From the NCBI GenBank assembly GCA_947450325.1, contig CANFUT010000015.1:32730-96729 (forward strand): a DNA stretch of 64,000 nt, written 5' to 3'. Below, in pieces: positions 50,290 to 60,542 of this stretch (positions are counted from its first letter, which is position 1; every line of letters begins with the position of its first letter). The position numbers and the translations under genes are program-made. The stretch is from Flavobacteriia bacterium. Its GTDB lineage: Bacteria > Bacteroidota > Bacteroidia > Flavobacteriales_D > Crocinitomicaceae. Under the pieces are notes generated by a model that saw only the letters and a list, made by a program, of their open reading frames with translations, was not told where the DNA came from and ran no database searches.

Positions 50290-53200
50290 TTACCTCATAA
50301 TATACATCTTCCCAAACTCTTTCTTGAAATGGGAATCTGCGCCAGACTCGCGGTGTTTGATGTCTTCTCCGTTGATTTGAGTCAACACACGATAAAGATA
50401 AACGCCATTTGCCAGCGGATCGCCGAATTCATCGGTTCCGTTCCAAGAGAATTCACTGATGTTTCGTCCAATGTGCATCGGGCCGAATTCGTCTTCGGTG
50501 ATTTCGCGCACCACTTTTCCGGTCACGGTCATCACTTGTATAATCATTTCATCAGGAACTTCTGAACCTGTGAGCGTGAACACAAATTTGGTACTTGTAC
50601 TGAATGGATTTGGATAATTCATCATGTAAGTGATCGAAGATTCATGGATTACTTCGAAGGTAATTCTGTATTCTAAATCACCAGAAAGATTACCGCTGCG
50701 GTCAGAACCTTGCACAAGTAAAGTGTATTTTCCATCCAATTCAAATAGCGCTGGATAAATGATTTTGAAACGTTTGTGTTGCGCTTCTGCAGGAATCCAT
50801 TGCATCACCGTGTTTCCATTTCCATCCACAAAAGGAATGCGTTTTTGAATGCCGTTTGGATCAGTCAAATAAATTCCGAAAAGCGTGGTGTCGGAAATGT
50901 CATTCATCACCAAATAAGGATTGTCGTCTTTCAAGGAAATCAGCAATTCACTTTCAGGACTCACAATGTCGCCATTCAAAATGTGGACGCCATCAAAGGT
51001 GACATCCAAAATCGGATTAACATCATCGCCATCGACATAGAAAGGCACTTGCAATAAATTGTTGAAATGGAATTGTTCCAATTGATCTGTCACCAGTGTT
51101 CCGTTGATGTAAGGATTTACTTCCATCCAAAGCGAATTGATTCCGCCGTAACCAACAGTCGAGAATGTAATCGTATCACGAATGACGTCCGATGTTCTCA
51201 ACGAATCTTGTCTTGCATAAGGAATGAAATGTTTGACACGATTGACGTCTTCAATCCAATAACTGATCAACAATGAATCCATCGGATATTCGCTGATATT
51301 TCGCACATCGACCGCAAATTTCACTTCTTGACCTTCCAACAAAGTGTCAACATCTGGAATCCAAGTGTATTGCGTTGAACCATCAATCGCAGCTTCCGGA
51401 AGCGGTTGATACAATACATGCCAACGATCAACTTGTGCTGGTGTCATAGTTACTGAATCCTTGTATGCTGCGCTCAATTTCAAATATGGGTATAGCATGG
51501 CATCAATGATATTATTCAACTGAATGATTGAATCTTTGTGGGTAAAAGTAGTATCGATGGACATCAAAACCGTACCTTGAATATCCATGGCATCAATGGT
51601 CAACACCGTTTTATCTTGCGTTGGATTTTCCTTTGGATCTTGTTTCCAATAAAGCGTTTCCCATTTCGCAGCAGGTCCTATAATCGTTGAGTTTTCTTGT
51701 CCTCTGTCATTGAAACCATCCAAGGTAACCGTCAAATTGATTTTTTCATGTGCAGCATCTGGTAAAGTCGCAACTACTTCTTGGACAGAACCTAAATCTC
51801 CTTTTTTGTAGAAGAAAATAAAAGCTTTGTCAGCACCTTGACCAATATTCACGGCACCTAAATCCTGAAAAGTTTGGGTCATTGTAGGTGTAATATCGTC
51901 CCAATATTGATATTGAGCGTTTACGGCTGTGTAAATCAAAATATAGTATCCATCAGGAACAGAATCCAAAATCATGTTTCGCAATGACTGCATTTGCGTT
52001 GGACTATTTTGTCTGAAAATGAAATATTTTTCTGGTCTTTTTCTACAAGAAACGCTACAACCGTTGTTTTCATTACCAAACTGATGGTTGTTGTTTACTT
52101 GCACACAATTACAAGATGGAGTAGTTGTTGGACAATTGCGCGTCGCCCAAGCTTCCAATGTTACAGGATCAAAAACCGCCACATGTATTGCTGGATAAGG
52201 CGTGCACATGTTGTAATCTAGCAATTGGTTGTCAATTTCAAAGAAAGTTCCATTTTGTTGCGATGCACCAACCGCATGGTCGTAAACATCTACAGAAAGC
52301 AAACGCGGAATAGTATCAAATTGGCGCGTTCTAGTTACTCTATCATAAACGACATCGAAAAAGCTATTCTTCTTGAATTGGAAAAAATGATCTTGTCCCC
52401 AACCACGTTTACCGTTGATGTATTGGAAAGAACTTTCTCTCCAAAAAAGTACGCTGCTATCGACAGCAACACGCCAAAAATAAACCGTGCTGTCTTCGCA
52501 AACAAGCGGAGAACTTTGGTTCGAACTTGCATTCAACCACTGCGATGGATTGACTTCCTTCACTCCACCAAGACCAGAAATCATGGCGTATTTCTTGAAT
52601 GGACTATTGAACAAGTCAGTCGTGTCAATTTCAAATCGATAGGTATTGAAGTCTGCAATTGGATTGATTGTTGATCCTTTTAGCGTCACGCTGTCATCAG
52701 GAACGACGGCAAATTCGTAAGGCACAACAGGTACAATCCCATCGATGTCAATAATCAGCGGTTTGTTTTCAATTCTGTTATTGGTATAATCTTCAAATTC
52801 TGCATGAATTGAAGGAATATCGACTTCTACGGTAAATTTGTTGATTCCAATTCCAATATTTGGTTGCAAAGGAACTTTGAATGAAAAAGTATCTTTATAA
52901 AATAAGTTTGGCAATAAGAAATTATAAACCGAATCCACATTGCTTGGAAAAGTTCTCGTCACTTGCAATGCGAAAGTATCGGAAATCGCCTGTCCCAGGT
53001 TGGTCAAAATAACATGAACTCCGATGCTATCGTTCGTTAAATTAATGTCATTTGGAGTGAAATACAAAGATTGGTCGTTGATGTCAATTTCAGGTTTTGC
53101 ATGCCAATTGATTCTCAACATGGGATCTCCGTGCAAGGTCATTTGCGTACAAGTCGTTTCCGTATAAATATCTGTCCCAAAACTTTGGCGCACTTTGGCG

Positions 53201-55482
53201 ATGGTGTTTTTCATTTGTTCACCCAAATAACCGCCATAATTCTGTGTTGAAAACTGACGATACAATTGATTTGAAAAACGATTCAATGTAAATCCAAATC
53301 CAAGTCTCACACTTGAAATAAAAGCGATGGCGCCTTCTTCTGGCAACAATACAAAACTTTCAGAAGTTGATTCGTAGTTTTGGAAAATATCTCCTGTATA
53401 ACAAGCATTTCCAATCACAATTGGATATTTTCCTTGGTTGTTCCAATTGGTTGGATCATCCACATTGATTTCAAATCCATCCACAGAAGCGTGACCAAAG
53501 AAATTCATCAATGAAACACCACTTTCAATTCTTGAACTCACATCCGCCACAGCAGTTGGATCTAAAGGATCACTGCTTGTTTTCATGTAAGTCGTCACAT
53601 TTCCACCAAAGTTCGCGCCTTCAATGGTGTCTTTCATAGAATTCAAATAACTTTGAAATTCCATTTGATCGCTTAAAGTGGTACCTCCTGAAAAATGTAA
53701 AACTTGCTTTTGCCACTCTTTATTTGCAGCATTATAAGTACTTTGCGGATCTTGGTTGGCATCGTATTCTTTTACTTTTTGCAAATATTCAGCCAACTGC
53801 GTTTCCGTTTGAACAGCAATTCTTCCCGTTGGAATTTGTGGTTCCCATTCTCCAATAGACAAATTTGCCGTGATCAAGGCATCACTTGATGGATAACCGA
53901 ATGACGGAATTAATGAATTATTATATGAATTGATGTTTTTTCTTGTTCCTGCAACCAAACCATTGAAACTTTCATTGGCTTCACGAATTCCTTTTCCAAC
54001 CAAGAACAAAGATTTTGGTTTCACTGTCGCATGGTCATAAAAATCTAGCGCAAAACGACGAACTCCAAGCACGTGTTTTTCGATTCCACCGCCATATTGC
54101 ATGTACAATTCGTTCACATTTGCAAGTACAACATTGTAATTTCCACCAGCAACTGAGCTTCTGTAAGCAACGTAATCATTGGTCGCATTCTGCAAATTGG
54201 GGTGATAAACCATCAAAATAACATTCGTATCATTTTCAAATTGACTGAAATCTGTAAATTTTCCTGAAGCTGTGACCAATGTTAACTTGGTAATTGAATC
54301 AATTGTACTTGCATCTTGAATGACTACTTCTTGGTCGATTCCAATCGGTGCATTGCTGACGATGGTTTGCCAAACACCGGAACCATTATTGGAAAGTGCA
54401 GCCAATTTTGGAATTCCACCAAAAACCATCATCACTGGATTCACCAATGTTGTATTTGTAATATCCAACCTTAGTTTCAATGCAGCTGTATTGTTTTTGA
54501 TCCAATAATGCCCTTTGTTTTGATTATTCAAAGTTGTGAGTTTTGCATAAATCAAAGACCAATAACTTAACGCTTGATAATCAGTCGGATAATCTAAACT
54601 CGCGTTGATTTTCCATTTCACAACTGTATTACCATTTCCTAATAAACTCACAGGGAAAACAGCGTTGATATTTTTCTGCTGATAACCTATAAATTGCTCC
54701 GTATGAAGCATGTAATCATTTGGCCCCACGGTCCATGAAAAATCGTGGTTTGGTCCGCCAGGGGTGGTTGAATTGAATGCATTTGAGTTTGAAACTGAAA
54801 TTCCATTGAATTTTGCCGCTGGGGCTCCTGCGTTGGTATACGGTGAAAGCGTTTGAATATTTATAGGCATCGTATATCCAGCGACTCCATTCACATGCCC
54901 TCCAGACCAACCTTCTCCAGGTAGGAAAAATGAACTAGAAGCGGGCGTATTGGCATCTTTCGACTCGATGTAAAAGGTATTGTAAGATTGTTCCACTTTT
55001 GCCAACCAATATGGCGCTGGTGTATATGCTGCAAAATTGTTATCACTTTCAAAAGTGAATCTCAAATTATTGGTTTGAGTGTTCCAAGTGAAGAAATAAT
55101 TGATTGTATCGTTATATAAACTGTAACTTGGATTCCCGATTGTATTTGGATCAGCATAAAGCGTTGAATCTAACCAGCCATCATTCTTTTTAGCATAAAA
55201 AAGGAAGTAATCTCCTTGATCAAAAGATTGGTCGTTTCCATCAACTACATAAATCGGTTGTTCTTTTTGTTGACCGAAAAGTTGCATGTTTTTGGTTGAA
55301 AACGAAGTAACTGGCACTCCAGCATTGACTAAAGTATTGTAATCAATTCTGTAAATTCCTGTCTGAGCAACCTCAAAACGATAATACGTTTGATTGTATT
55401 CAATCCATTCATTCCCATAAGTTTGAGAAAACGAATTGAATGCAACAAAAAAAGTAAAAATAGAAAGTAAAAATTTTATCAT
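50290..55482 (-). CDS. porU: PorU-type C25 cysteine peptidase (T9SS sortase, long form)
   Basis: 1730 residues; signal peptide 1-20 (MIKFLLSIFTFFVAFNSFSQ). The gingipain-like C25 domain has its catalytic His near residue 664 (FFGHASVDG) and Cys near 693 (GNACYTGD). The N-terminal part (RFEVAQTGIYRIDYNTL, KNMQLFGQQ) follows the PorU pattern. After the peptidase come large beta-rich, probably Ig-like modules, then a final NYPNPF...FSWNGTDEFGDPLANGVYLYR sorting-type domain. PorU removes the sorting domain of T9SS cargo and attaches it to the cell surface. At 1730 residues it is longer than the usual 1,150-1,300, so it may be a PorU2-type paralogue. It overlaps porV by 4 bp. Confidence 0.8.
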   Translation of the reverse strand: MIKFLLSIFTFFVAFNSFSQTYGNEWIEYNQTYYRFEVAQTGIYRIDYNTLVNAGVPVTSFSTKNMQLFGQQKEQPIYVVDGNDQSFDQGDYFLFYAKKNDGWLDSTLYADPNTIGNPSYSLYNDTINYFFTWNTQTNNLRFTFESDNNFAAYTPAPYWLAKVEQSYNTFYIESKDANTPASSSFFLPGEGWSGGHVNGVAGYTMPINIQTLSPYTNAGAPAAKFNGISVSNSNAFNSTTPGGPNHDFSWTVGPNDYMLHTEQFIGYQQKNINAVFPVSLLGNGNTVVKWKINASLDYPTDYQALSYWSLIYAKLTTLNNQNKGHYWIKNNTAALKLRLDITNTTLVNPVMMVFGGIPKLAALSNNGSGVWQTIVSNAPIGIDQEVVIQDASTIDSITKLTLVTASGKFTDFSQFENDTNVILMVYHPNLQNATNDYVAYRSSVAGGNYNVVLANVNELYMQYGGGIEKHVLGVRRFALDFYDHATVKPKSLFLVGKGIREANESFNGLVAGTRKNINSYNNSLIPSFGYPSSDALITANLSIGEWEPQIPTGRIAVQTETQLAEYLQKVKEYDANQDPQSTYNAANKEWQKQVLHFSGGTTLSDQMEFQSYLNSMKDTIEGANFGGNVTTYMKTSSDPLDPTAVADVSSRIESGVSLMNFFGHASVDGFEINVDDPTNWNNQGKYPIVIGNACYTGDIFQNYESTSESFVLLPEEGAIAFISSVRLGFGFTLNRFSNQLYRQFSTQNYGGYLGEQMKNTIAKVRQSFGTDIYTETTCTQMTLHGDPMLRINWHAKPEIDINDQSLYFTPNDINLTNDSIGVHVILTNLGQAISDTFALQVTRTFPSNVDSVYNFLLPNLFYKDTFSFKVPLQPNIGIGINKFTVEVDIPSIHAEFEDYTNNRIENKPLIIDIDGIVPVVPYEFAVVPDDSVTLKGSTINPIADFNTYRFEIDTTDLFNSPFKKYAMISGLGGVKEVNPSQWLNASSNQSSPLVCEDSTVYFWRVAVDSSVLFWRESSFQYINGKRGWGQDHFFQFKKNSFFDVVYDRVTRTRQFDTIPRLLSVDVYDHAVGASQQNGTFFEIDNQLLDYNMCTPYPAIHVAVFDPVTLEAWATRNCPTTTPSCNCVQVNNNHQFGNENNGCSVSCRKRPEKYFIFRQNSPTQMQSLRNMILDSVPDGYYILIYTAVNAQYQYWDDITPTMTQTFQDLGAVNIGQGADKAFIFFYKKGDLGSVQEVVATLPDAAHEKINLTVTLDGFNDRGQENSTIIGPAAKWETLYWKQDPKENPTQDKTVLTIDAMDIQGTVLMSIDTTFTHKDSIIQLNNIIDAMLYPYLKLSAAYKDSVTMTPAQVDRWHVLYQPLPEAAIDGSTQYTWIPDVDTLLEGQEVKFAVDVRNISEYPMDSLLISYWIEDVNRVKHFIPYARQDSLRTSDVIRDTITFSTVGYGGINSLWMEVNPYINGTLVTDQLEQFHFNNLLQVPFYVDGDDVNPILDVTFDGVHILNGDIVSPESELLISLKDDNPYLVMNDISDTTLFGIYLTDPNGIQKRIPFVDGNGNTVMQWIPAEAQHKRFKIIYPALFELDGKYTLLVQGSDRSGNLSGDLEYRITFEVIHESSITYMMNYPNPFSTSTKFVFTLTGSEVPDEMIIQVMTVTGKVVREITEDEFGPMHIGRNISEFSWNGTDEFGDPLANGVYLYRVLTQINGEDIKHRESGADSHFKKEFGKMYIMR

Positions 55483-56594
55483 ATTTCCTTTTTGATTAAA
55501 TCTTTGGTACTGTTGATTCTCAATCTCAATGAAATTACGTGTGAATAGAGTGCTACGGATTGGTCACCTAAATCAGTAAATGCATAATCCAAGCTAAAAT
55601 TCTTAACGTTTAATCCAATCCCGATGTTGGGCTGAATTGTGAGAGATTTTTTGTCATTGAAATCTTTAATGTATTGCATATTTCCAACTCCAAATCGCAG
55701 ACTGACATAGGTTTTATAACCGAATTCAACTCCAATAGAAGGATCGATACTGATTGCGTTTGTTTGAATGATGGTGTTTCTTCTTCCATCGGTTGTGATG
55801 GCTAAATCAACTTCGCCACCTACAGAAACTCCTTTTTTGCCAAGGTTATATTTGGCGTGTGAACCAGCGATAAATCTTGGCAAAGTAATTTCCAAACCAT
55901 TTTGAGGAATCGTATTTCCAGTGTTGATGAAAACTTCTTTGGTTGCAGCGTCAATATTGAAAATCCAAGCGTTGAAGGTTGAAGTAATGTCTCTTGCCAT
56001 CAAACCAAATTTCCAATGTTCGCCTTTTTTGTATTGTACTCCAGCGTCTAATCCAAAACCCCAAGCTTTTGCAAAATCACCTACTTTTCGGTTGATTAAT
56101 TTGAAATTTCCTCCGACGCTCAAACCTTCCACTTTCAATTTTCGAGCGTATGAAAACAAAAAAGCATAATCCGCAGCGGTGAACAAACTGATTCTATCGT
56201 AATCAATTCCACCAGTATTATCGATTAATTGAGTGGTATTTGGAATGTCATCGACTGCAAATCGAATGAATGAAAAACCAACTGCACTTTTGTCGTCCAA
56301 GGTTCTTGCAACACCAACATAATCGTATTTGGCAATTCCTGCAAAATATTCTGAGTGCATGGCACCAACTTCCCAACCTTTGTGAATACTGGTCAAACCA
56401 GCTGGATTCCAATATCCTGCATTAACATTGTCAGTTTTTGCAACTACTGCATTAGACATACCCAAAGCCTCGGCACCCACACCGATTTGCAAAAATTCAT
56501 TGGAATATTTTGGTGCCACTTTATCGCTTTGCGCGTGCAAAAACGAATTCATCAGCAGTACAGAAGTTGTTATTATACCCAGTTTTATGTTCAT
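55479..56594 (-). CDS. porV: PorV-family outer-membrane beta-barrel protein of T9SS
   Basis: 371 residues. Signal peptide residues 1-21 (MNIKLGIITTSVLLMNSFLHAQ). The FLQIGVGAEALGMSNAVVA and VNAGYWNPAGLTSI segments near the N-terminus are the FadL-like PorV/PorQ signature, followed by a barrel of alternating strands to a C-terminal aromatic/charged strand. PorV carries cargo from the SprA translocon to the PorU attachment complex. Its stop codon overlaps the start of the PorU-type gene (ATGA), so the pair is translationally coupled. It may equally be a PorV2-type paralogue. Confidence 0.85.
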   Translation of the reverse strand: MNIKLGIITTSVLLMNSFLHAQSDKVAPKYSNEFLQIGVGAEALGMSNAVVAKTDNVNAGYWNPAGLTSIHKGWEVGAMHSEYFAGIAKYDYVGVARTLDDKSAVGFSFIRFAVDDIPNTTQLIDNTGGIDYDRISLFTAADYAFLFSYARKLKVEGLSVGGNFKLINRKVGDFAKAWGFGLDAGVQYKKGEHWKFGLMARDITSTFNAWIFNIDAATKEVFINTGNTIPQNGLEITLPRFIAGSHAKYNLGKKGVSVGGEVDLAITTDGRRNTIIQTNAISIDPSIGVEFGYKTYVSLRFGVGNMQYIKDFNDKKSLTIQPNIGIGLNVKNFSLDYAFTDLGDQSVALYSHVISLRLRINSTKDLIKKEI

Positions 56595-56722
56595 TTCAAA
56601 TACTTTTGAGACTAAGTAAAACCCATTTTTCTTAAAAAAATTGTGTTATTTGCAAAGTCTTTTCAAATCAAGCGTAAATTTACGGAATTGATTTAAAGAA
56701 TTCAAACAAATTATTTTGATTA

Positions 56723-57538
56723 ATGTTCAAGCTGTTTAACATCCCCAATTTATTCACTGCAAGCAACATGCTTTGTGGTATTTTGGCTATTTTACTATCG
56801 CTTTCAGGAAGGATAGATTTGGCACCTTTTCCCATATTTCTGGGCGCAATTTTCGACTTTTTCGATGGATTCTTAGCGAGAATTTTGAAGCAACAAAGCG
56901 AATTGGGAAAACAATTGGACTCTTTGGCTGACATGATTACCTTCGGTTTGGCTCCGGGAATTTTCATGATGGTTTTGCTAATTTTTGTGCAAGACGGTGC
57001 TATTTTTCACGAAAATGCCCATTTTGATTCGCAAGTTATTTTCGAATGGTTGACCCAACTCGGTCAATTGAAAATGCAAAATTTCCTTCCGCTAATCGCT
57101 TTGTTTATTCCTTTTATGTCGATGTTCAGGTTAGCAAAATTCAATATTGATACTAGACAATCTGTTTCATTTATTGGATTACCAACGCCAGCAAACACAA
57201 TCTTTTTCACTGCTTTTCCATTGATTTTAGCGCAAGTACCAAATTCCAATACGACGCAATTAAACTTAATCCTGGCAGTATTTCAACCTGCGGTTTTGAT
57301 TCCCATTATTGTTGTGATGTCGTTGTTTTTAGTCGCTGAAATTCCGCTTTTTGCTATGAAATTCAAACAATTTGGATGGAAAGGAAACGAAATCAGATAC
57401 ACATTCTTAATAACTTGTTTATTATTAATTCCCTTTTTATTGGTTTGGTCTATTCCGATTATTGTACTTTTGTACATCGTTTTATCGGTAATCGAAAATG
57501 TATTTTTAAAAAAGAAGGAAAATGAAATTCAAAGCTGA
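56723..57538 (+). CDS. pssA: CDP-diacylglycerol-serine O-phosphatidyltransferase
   Basis: 271 residues with about seven membrane segments. The CDP-alcohol phosphatidyltransferase signature D-x2-D-G-x2-A-R-x8-G-x3-D-x3-D is seen as DFFDGFLARILKQQSELGKQLDSLAD (about residues 50-75). The N-terminus MFKLFNIPNLFTASNMLCG is the usual start of the PssA class, which makes phosphatidylserine for phosphatidylethanolamine synthesis in the inner membrane. The last 17 bp overlap the purS start, so the two genes are translationally coupled. Confidence 0.92.
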   Translation: MFKLFNIPNLFTASNMLCGILAILLSLSGRIDLAPFPIFLGAIFDFFDGFLARILKQQSELGKQLDSLADMITFGLAPGIFMMVLLIFVQDGAIFHENAHFDSQVIFEWLTQLGQLKMQNFLPLIALFIPFMSMFRLAKFNIDTRQSVSFIGLPTPANTIFFTAFPLILAQVPNSNTTQLNLILAVFQPAVLIPIIVVMSLFLVAEIPLFAMKFKQFGWKGNEIRYTFLITCLLLIPFLLVWSIPIIVLLYIVLSVIENVFLKKKENEIQS

Positions 57539-57773
57539 AATTGATGTAATGCCATTAGACGCATTGTTAGACCCTCAGGGAAAAGCAGTTACAAACAGTA
57601 TGAAAAATATCGGTTTGTCCGAAATCAGCGGAGTACGCGTTGGTCGTCACATGCGCCTTTTTGTTGAAGCAGATTCTAAAGCCGATGCAGAAGCGAAAGT
57701 GGAAACAGCTTGTAAGAAATTGTTAGCCAACCAAATCATGGAAAGTTATACTTTCAGCTTGATAGAAGCATAA
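57522..57773 (+). CDS. purS: Phosphoribosylformylglycinamidine synthase subunit PurS
   Basis: 83 residues, the standard PurS length. PurS forms the small subunit of the PurSQL complex that turns FGAR into FGAM in purine synthesis, bridging PurL and PurQ. The sequence MKFKAEIDVMPLDALLDPQGKAV, GVRVGRHMRLFVEA and C-terminal NQIMESYTFSLIEA are diagnostic. A good GAAGGAA ribosome-binding context precedes the ATG inside the pssA end. purQ and purL are not in this window. A terminator follows 22 bp after the stop. Confidence 0.94.
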   Translation: MKFKAEIDVMPLDALLDPQGKAVTNSMKNIGLSEISGVRVGRHMRLFVEADSKADAEAKVETACKKLLANQIMESYTFSLIEA

Positions 57774-57795
57774 ACGGAAATCGCTCTAAATATTC

Positions 57796-57827
57796 AAAAG
57801 TCGTTCAGTTGTGAACGACTTTTTTTG
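57796..57827 (+). terminator. Rho-independent terminator after purS
   Basis: AAAAGTCGTTCA / TGAACGACTTTT, a 12-bp perfect stem with a 4-base loop, runs into seven or more T residues, 22 bp after the purS stop. Confidence 0.9.
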
Positions 57828-57884
57828 TTTCAATCAATTTATTGACTTTAAATTTCCACTAACTTCGTTTCAAATTAACAACTC

Positions 57885-59381
57885 ATGCAAATTTCTCCAG
57901 CCAATTTCATCGGATTTTCAACCTCATCGAAAGGACAAAAAACTTTCAAATCATTTAATCCCATATTGAATCAGGAAATCGAACATTCGTTTTTTGAAGC
58001 TACTCAGGAAGAAATCGATGCAACAATGCAACTGGCGAAAAAAGCATTTCCTGTTTTGGCCCAAACAACGGGGAAATCTCGCGCTGTTTTTTTAAGAGAA
58101 ATTGCATCTTTATTAGAAACAAACCGCGCAGCATTGATTCATCAATATTCGTTAGAATGTGGACTCAACGCTGATCGTGGAAACGTTGAATTGAACCGCA
58201 CGATTTGGCAATTGGAAACTTTTGCTCGAACGATTGAAAACGATCATTGGGATTTATTGCAGCAAGACGAAGCAGATTTAGCGCGACTTCCCAATCCTAA
58301 ACCTGCGTTTAAAAAAATGGCTTTTCCGCTCGGACCGGTCGTTGTGTTTGGCGCGAGTAACTTTCCTTTTGCTTATTCTACCGTTGGCGGAGACACTGCT
58401 TCTGCCCTAGCTGCTGGTTGTCCTGTGATTGTGAAATCGCATCCGATGCACGCTGGAACGAGCAATTTGGTGGCGCAATTAGTCATCGAAGCTGCAGAAA
58501 AAACGGGAATGCCTGATGGCACATTTTCTCATTTGAATGCGGTAGATTTTGAAGTCGGAACACAATTGGTCTTGCATCCAAACACCAAAGCAGTTGGTTT
58601 CACGGGCAGTTTCTCTGGTGGAATGGCATTACAGAAATTAGCACAACAACGCGATGAACCGATTCCAGTTTTTGCTGAAATGGGCAGTTTGAATCCGATC
58701 GTGATTCTTCCCGAAGCGATGCAACAAGACGGCGAAAAAATCGCACTTCAAATTACAAATTCAATCACCCAAAGCGCAGGACAATTTTGCACGAAACCGG
58801 GTTTACTTTTTGTCCTAAGAGATAATCAGCTGGACAATTTTCTCAATGAATTGAAAACGAATTTTGCTGCGGTCGAACCACAATGTATGTTGCATCCAAA
58901 CATTTGGAAAAGATATAATCACGGAAGAGTAACCATTTCATCCCAAGAAAATGTGGAAACATGGATTGAAGTGAAAACGGAAAAACCAAATTTCGGCACG
59001 CCACAAATTTCCCAAACCGACGGAAAAACATTCCAACAAAATCAAAAGTTGCAAGAAGAAGTTTTCGGTCCGCATAGTTTGATGATTATCTGTGAAGACT
59101 TGGCGGAAATACAATCTTGCATTCAATCACTTTCGGGACAATTGACTGCATCCATTTTTAGCTCCGAAGTAGAAATTGAGCAACATTCAAATTTGCTTTT
59201 TGACCTCCAACAAATTGCAGGAAGAATCATTTTAAACGGAGTGCCAACAGGCGTTGAAGTGTGCGACTCGATGCACCACGGCGGTCCATTCCCAGCGACA
59301 ACTGATTCAAGGTTTACGGCAGTTGGAAAAGATGCAATTTGGAGATTTTTGCGACCGATTTCGTTTCAAAACTTCAAGTAA
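57885..59381 (+). CDS. Aldehyde dehydrogenase (NADP-dependent, 2-oxoglutarate semialdehyde type)
   Basis: 498 residues. The ALDH fold has general-base Glu265 (FAEMGSLNP), catalytic Cys302 (GQFCTKPG), and nucleotide motif VGFTGSFSGG (about residues 236-245). The start with QISPANFIGFSTSSKGQKTF and the split middle domain (ETFARTIENDHWDLLQQ) match the group that oxidises 2,5-dioxopentanoate or related semialdehydes in sugar-acid or hydroxyproline breakdown. No pathway neighbour is present, so the substrate is not certain. It is a single gene between the purS terminator and a coiled-coil membrane protein. Confidence 0.9.
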   Translation: MQISPANFIGFSTSSKGQKTFKSFNPILNQEIEHSFFEATQEEIDATMQLAKKAFPVLAQTTGKSRAVFLREIASLLETNRAALIHQYSLECGLNADRGNVELNRTIWQLETFARTIENDHWDLLQQDEADLARLPNPKPAFKKMAFPLGPVVVFGASNFPFAYSTVGGDTASALAAGCPVIVKSHPMHAGTSNLVAQLVIEAAEKTGMPDGTFSHLNAVDFEVGTQLVLHPNTKAVGFTGSFSGGMALQKLAQQRDEPIPVFAEMGSLNPIVILPEAMQQDGEKIALQITNSITQSAGQFCTKPGLLFVLRDNQLDNFLNELKTNFAAVEPQCMLHPNIWKRYNHGRVTISSQENVETWIEVKTEKPNFGTPQISQTDGKTFQQNQKLQEEVFGPHSLMIICEDLAEIQSCIQSLSGQLTASIFSSEVEIEQHSNLLFDLQQIAGRIILNGVPTGVEVCDSMHHGGPFPATTDSRFTAVGKDAIWRFLRPISFQNFK

Positions 59382-59502
59382 TTCAATGCCAAAAATTCTT
59401 AATTCTAAGAGATTGCAACAGAGAATCATTTTATAGTTGAACAGAAATTTGTTACTTTGAAACAGATTAAATTCGGATAGATACTAAAATCGTCAAAAAT
59501 TT

Positions 59503-59510
59503 TATCTTTG
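59503..59510 (+). promoter_or_regulatory. -7 promoter element of the coiled-coil protein gene
   Basis: TATCTTTG, a perfect TAnnTTTG, 19 bp before the ATG at 59530. No TTG at the expected distance. Confidence 0.5.
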
Positions 59511-59529
59511 TAACTTAAAAATTTGTAAA

Positions 59530-60489
59530 ATGTCTGAAATTCAAGAAACCCCGAAGAGTAAAAACGGATTATTTATTACGTTGATTGCCGCACTGGCTGT
59601 AGTAATCGGAATTATGGGATACAAAATGTCTAACACCAACAAAGCGCTAGACGATTGTGAAAAATCCAACAAAACGTTGGAAGAAGACATGGCTGGATTG
59701 AGCGACATGATGTCTGGTTATGCTGGAAATATGTCGAACGATTTGAAAGCTGATTTTCAAAATATGTTGAAAACATACGACCAATTGAAAGCCAAAGATG
59801 CTTCTCAAGCGGATAGTATCAATTTGCAAAAAACGAAAATTCAAGGTTTGCTTGATCAATTGAATAGCAACAAAAAATTCAGCGCGCGCCAATTGTACAA
59901 CATGCGCAAAGAAAACGAAACGTTGCGTAACATCATGAAAGGTTATGTGAAACAAATCGACTCATTGTTTACCTTGACTACGCAGTTAAACGCTGATTTG
60001 GAAACAAGAACAAGCGAATTGAACGAAACTTCTACCCAAAGAGACGAATACAAAACGCAAGCAGAAGTTGCTTCTGAGAAAGTGAAAAAAGGTTCTAAAT
60101 TGCAAGCATACGGTTTTAAATCAACTGGTTTGAGAATGAAATTAAATTCAACGACTGAAGAAACCAACAAAGCGAAAAATACGACGATGGTAAAATCAAG
60201 CTTTACGATTGGAGAAAATACGATTGCAAACGCAGGTAGAAAATACGTTTACATGCAAATCATCAGTCCTGACGGAAGAACATTGCAATCAAAATCAAGC
60301 AACACGGTTCAAACAGACAATGGATCGATTGCTTATTCTGACAAAAAAGAAGTGGATTACAATAACCAAAGTATTGATATGGCGATTTTCTACAGCCAGG
60401 AAAGTCAAGACTTTACAAAAGGAACTTACAAAGTAAAAATCTATTGCGATGGTCAATTGATTGGAACAGATAGTTTCACTTTGAAATAA
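59530..60489 (+). CDS. Membrane-anchored coiled-coil protein
   Basis: 319 residues. One membrane segment at about 13-31 (GLFITLIAALAVVIGIMGY) is followed by a long coiled coil at about 35-200 (KALDDCEKSNKTLEEDM ... LNETSTQRDEYKTQAEVASEKVKK), then a C-terminal beta domain of ~110 residues (LQAYGFKSTGLRMKLNST ... DGQLIGTDSFTLK). The layout resembles conserved but uncharacterised Bacteroidetes proteins in which the C-terminal domain sits outside the inner membrane. Function unknown. It has its own -7 box and terminator, so it is monocistronic. Confidence 0.82.
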   Translation: MSEIQETPKSKNGLFITLIAALAVVIGIMGYKMSNTNKALDDCEKSNKTLEEDMAGLSDMMSGYAGNMSNDLKADFQNMLKTYDQLKAKDASQADSINLQKTKIQGLLDQLNSNKKFSARQLYNMRKENETLRNIMKGYVKQIDSLFTLTTQLNADLETRTSELNETSTQRDEYKTQAEVASEKVKKGSKLQAYGFKSTGLRMKLNSTTEETNKAKNTTMVKSSFTIGENTIANAGRKYVYMQIISPDGRTLQSKSSNTVQTDNGSIAYSDKKEVDYNNQSIDMAIFYSQESQDFTKGTYKVKIYCDGQLIGTDSFTLK

Positions 60490-60505
60490 ATAAGATAACT
60501 TTAAT

Positions 60506-60542
60506 GAAAAATCGGAGCGCTCTAAGTGTTCCGATTTTTTTT
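60506..60542 (+). terminator. Rho-independent terminator after the coiled-coil protein gene
   Basis: AAAAATCGGA with a 5' GCGC bulge pairs to TCCGATTTTT followed by more T residues. It lies 16 bp after the stop and overlaps the next promoter. Confidence 0.85.

Noticed and set aside
52225..52674. 149-codon plus-strand open frame inside the PorU-type gene
   Set aside because: Antisense shadow without recognisable features.
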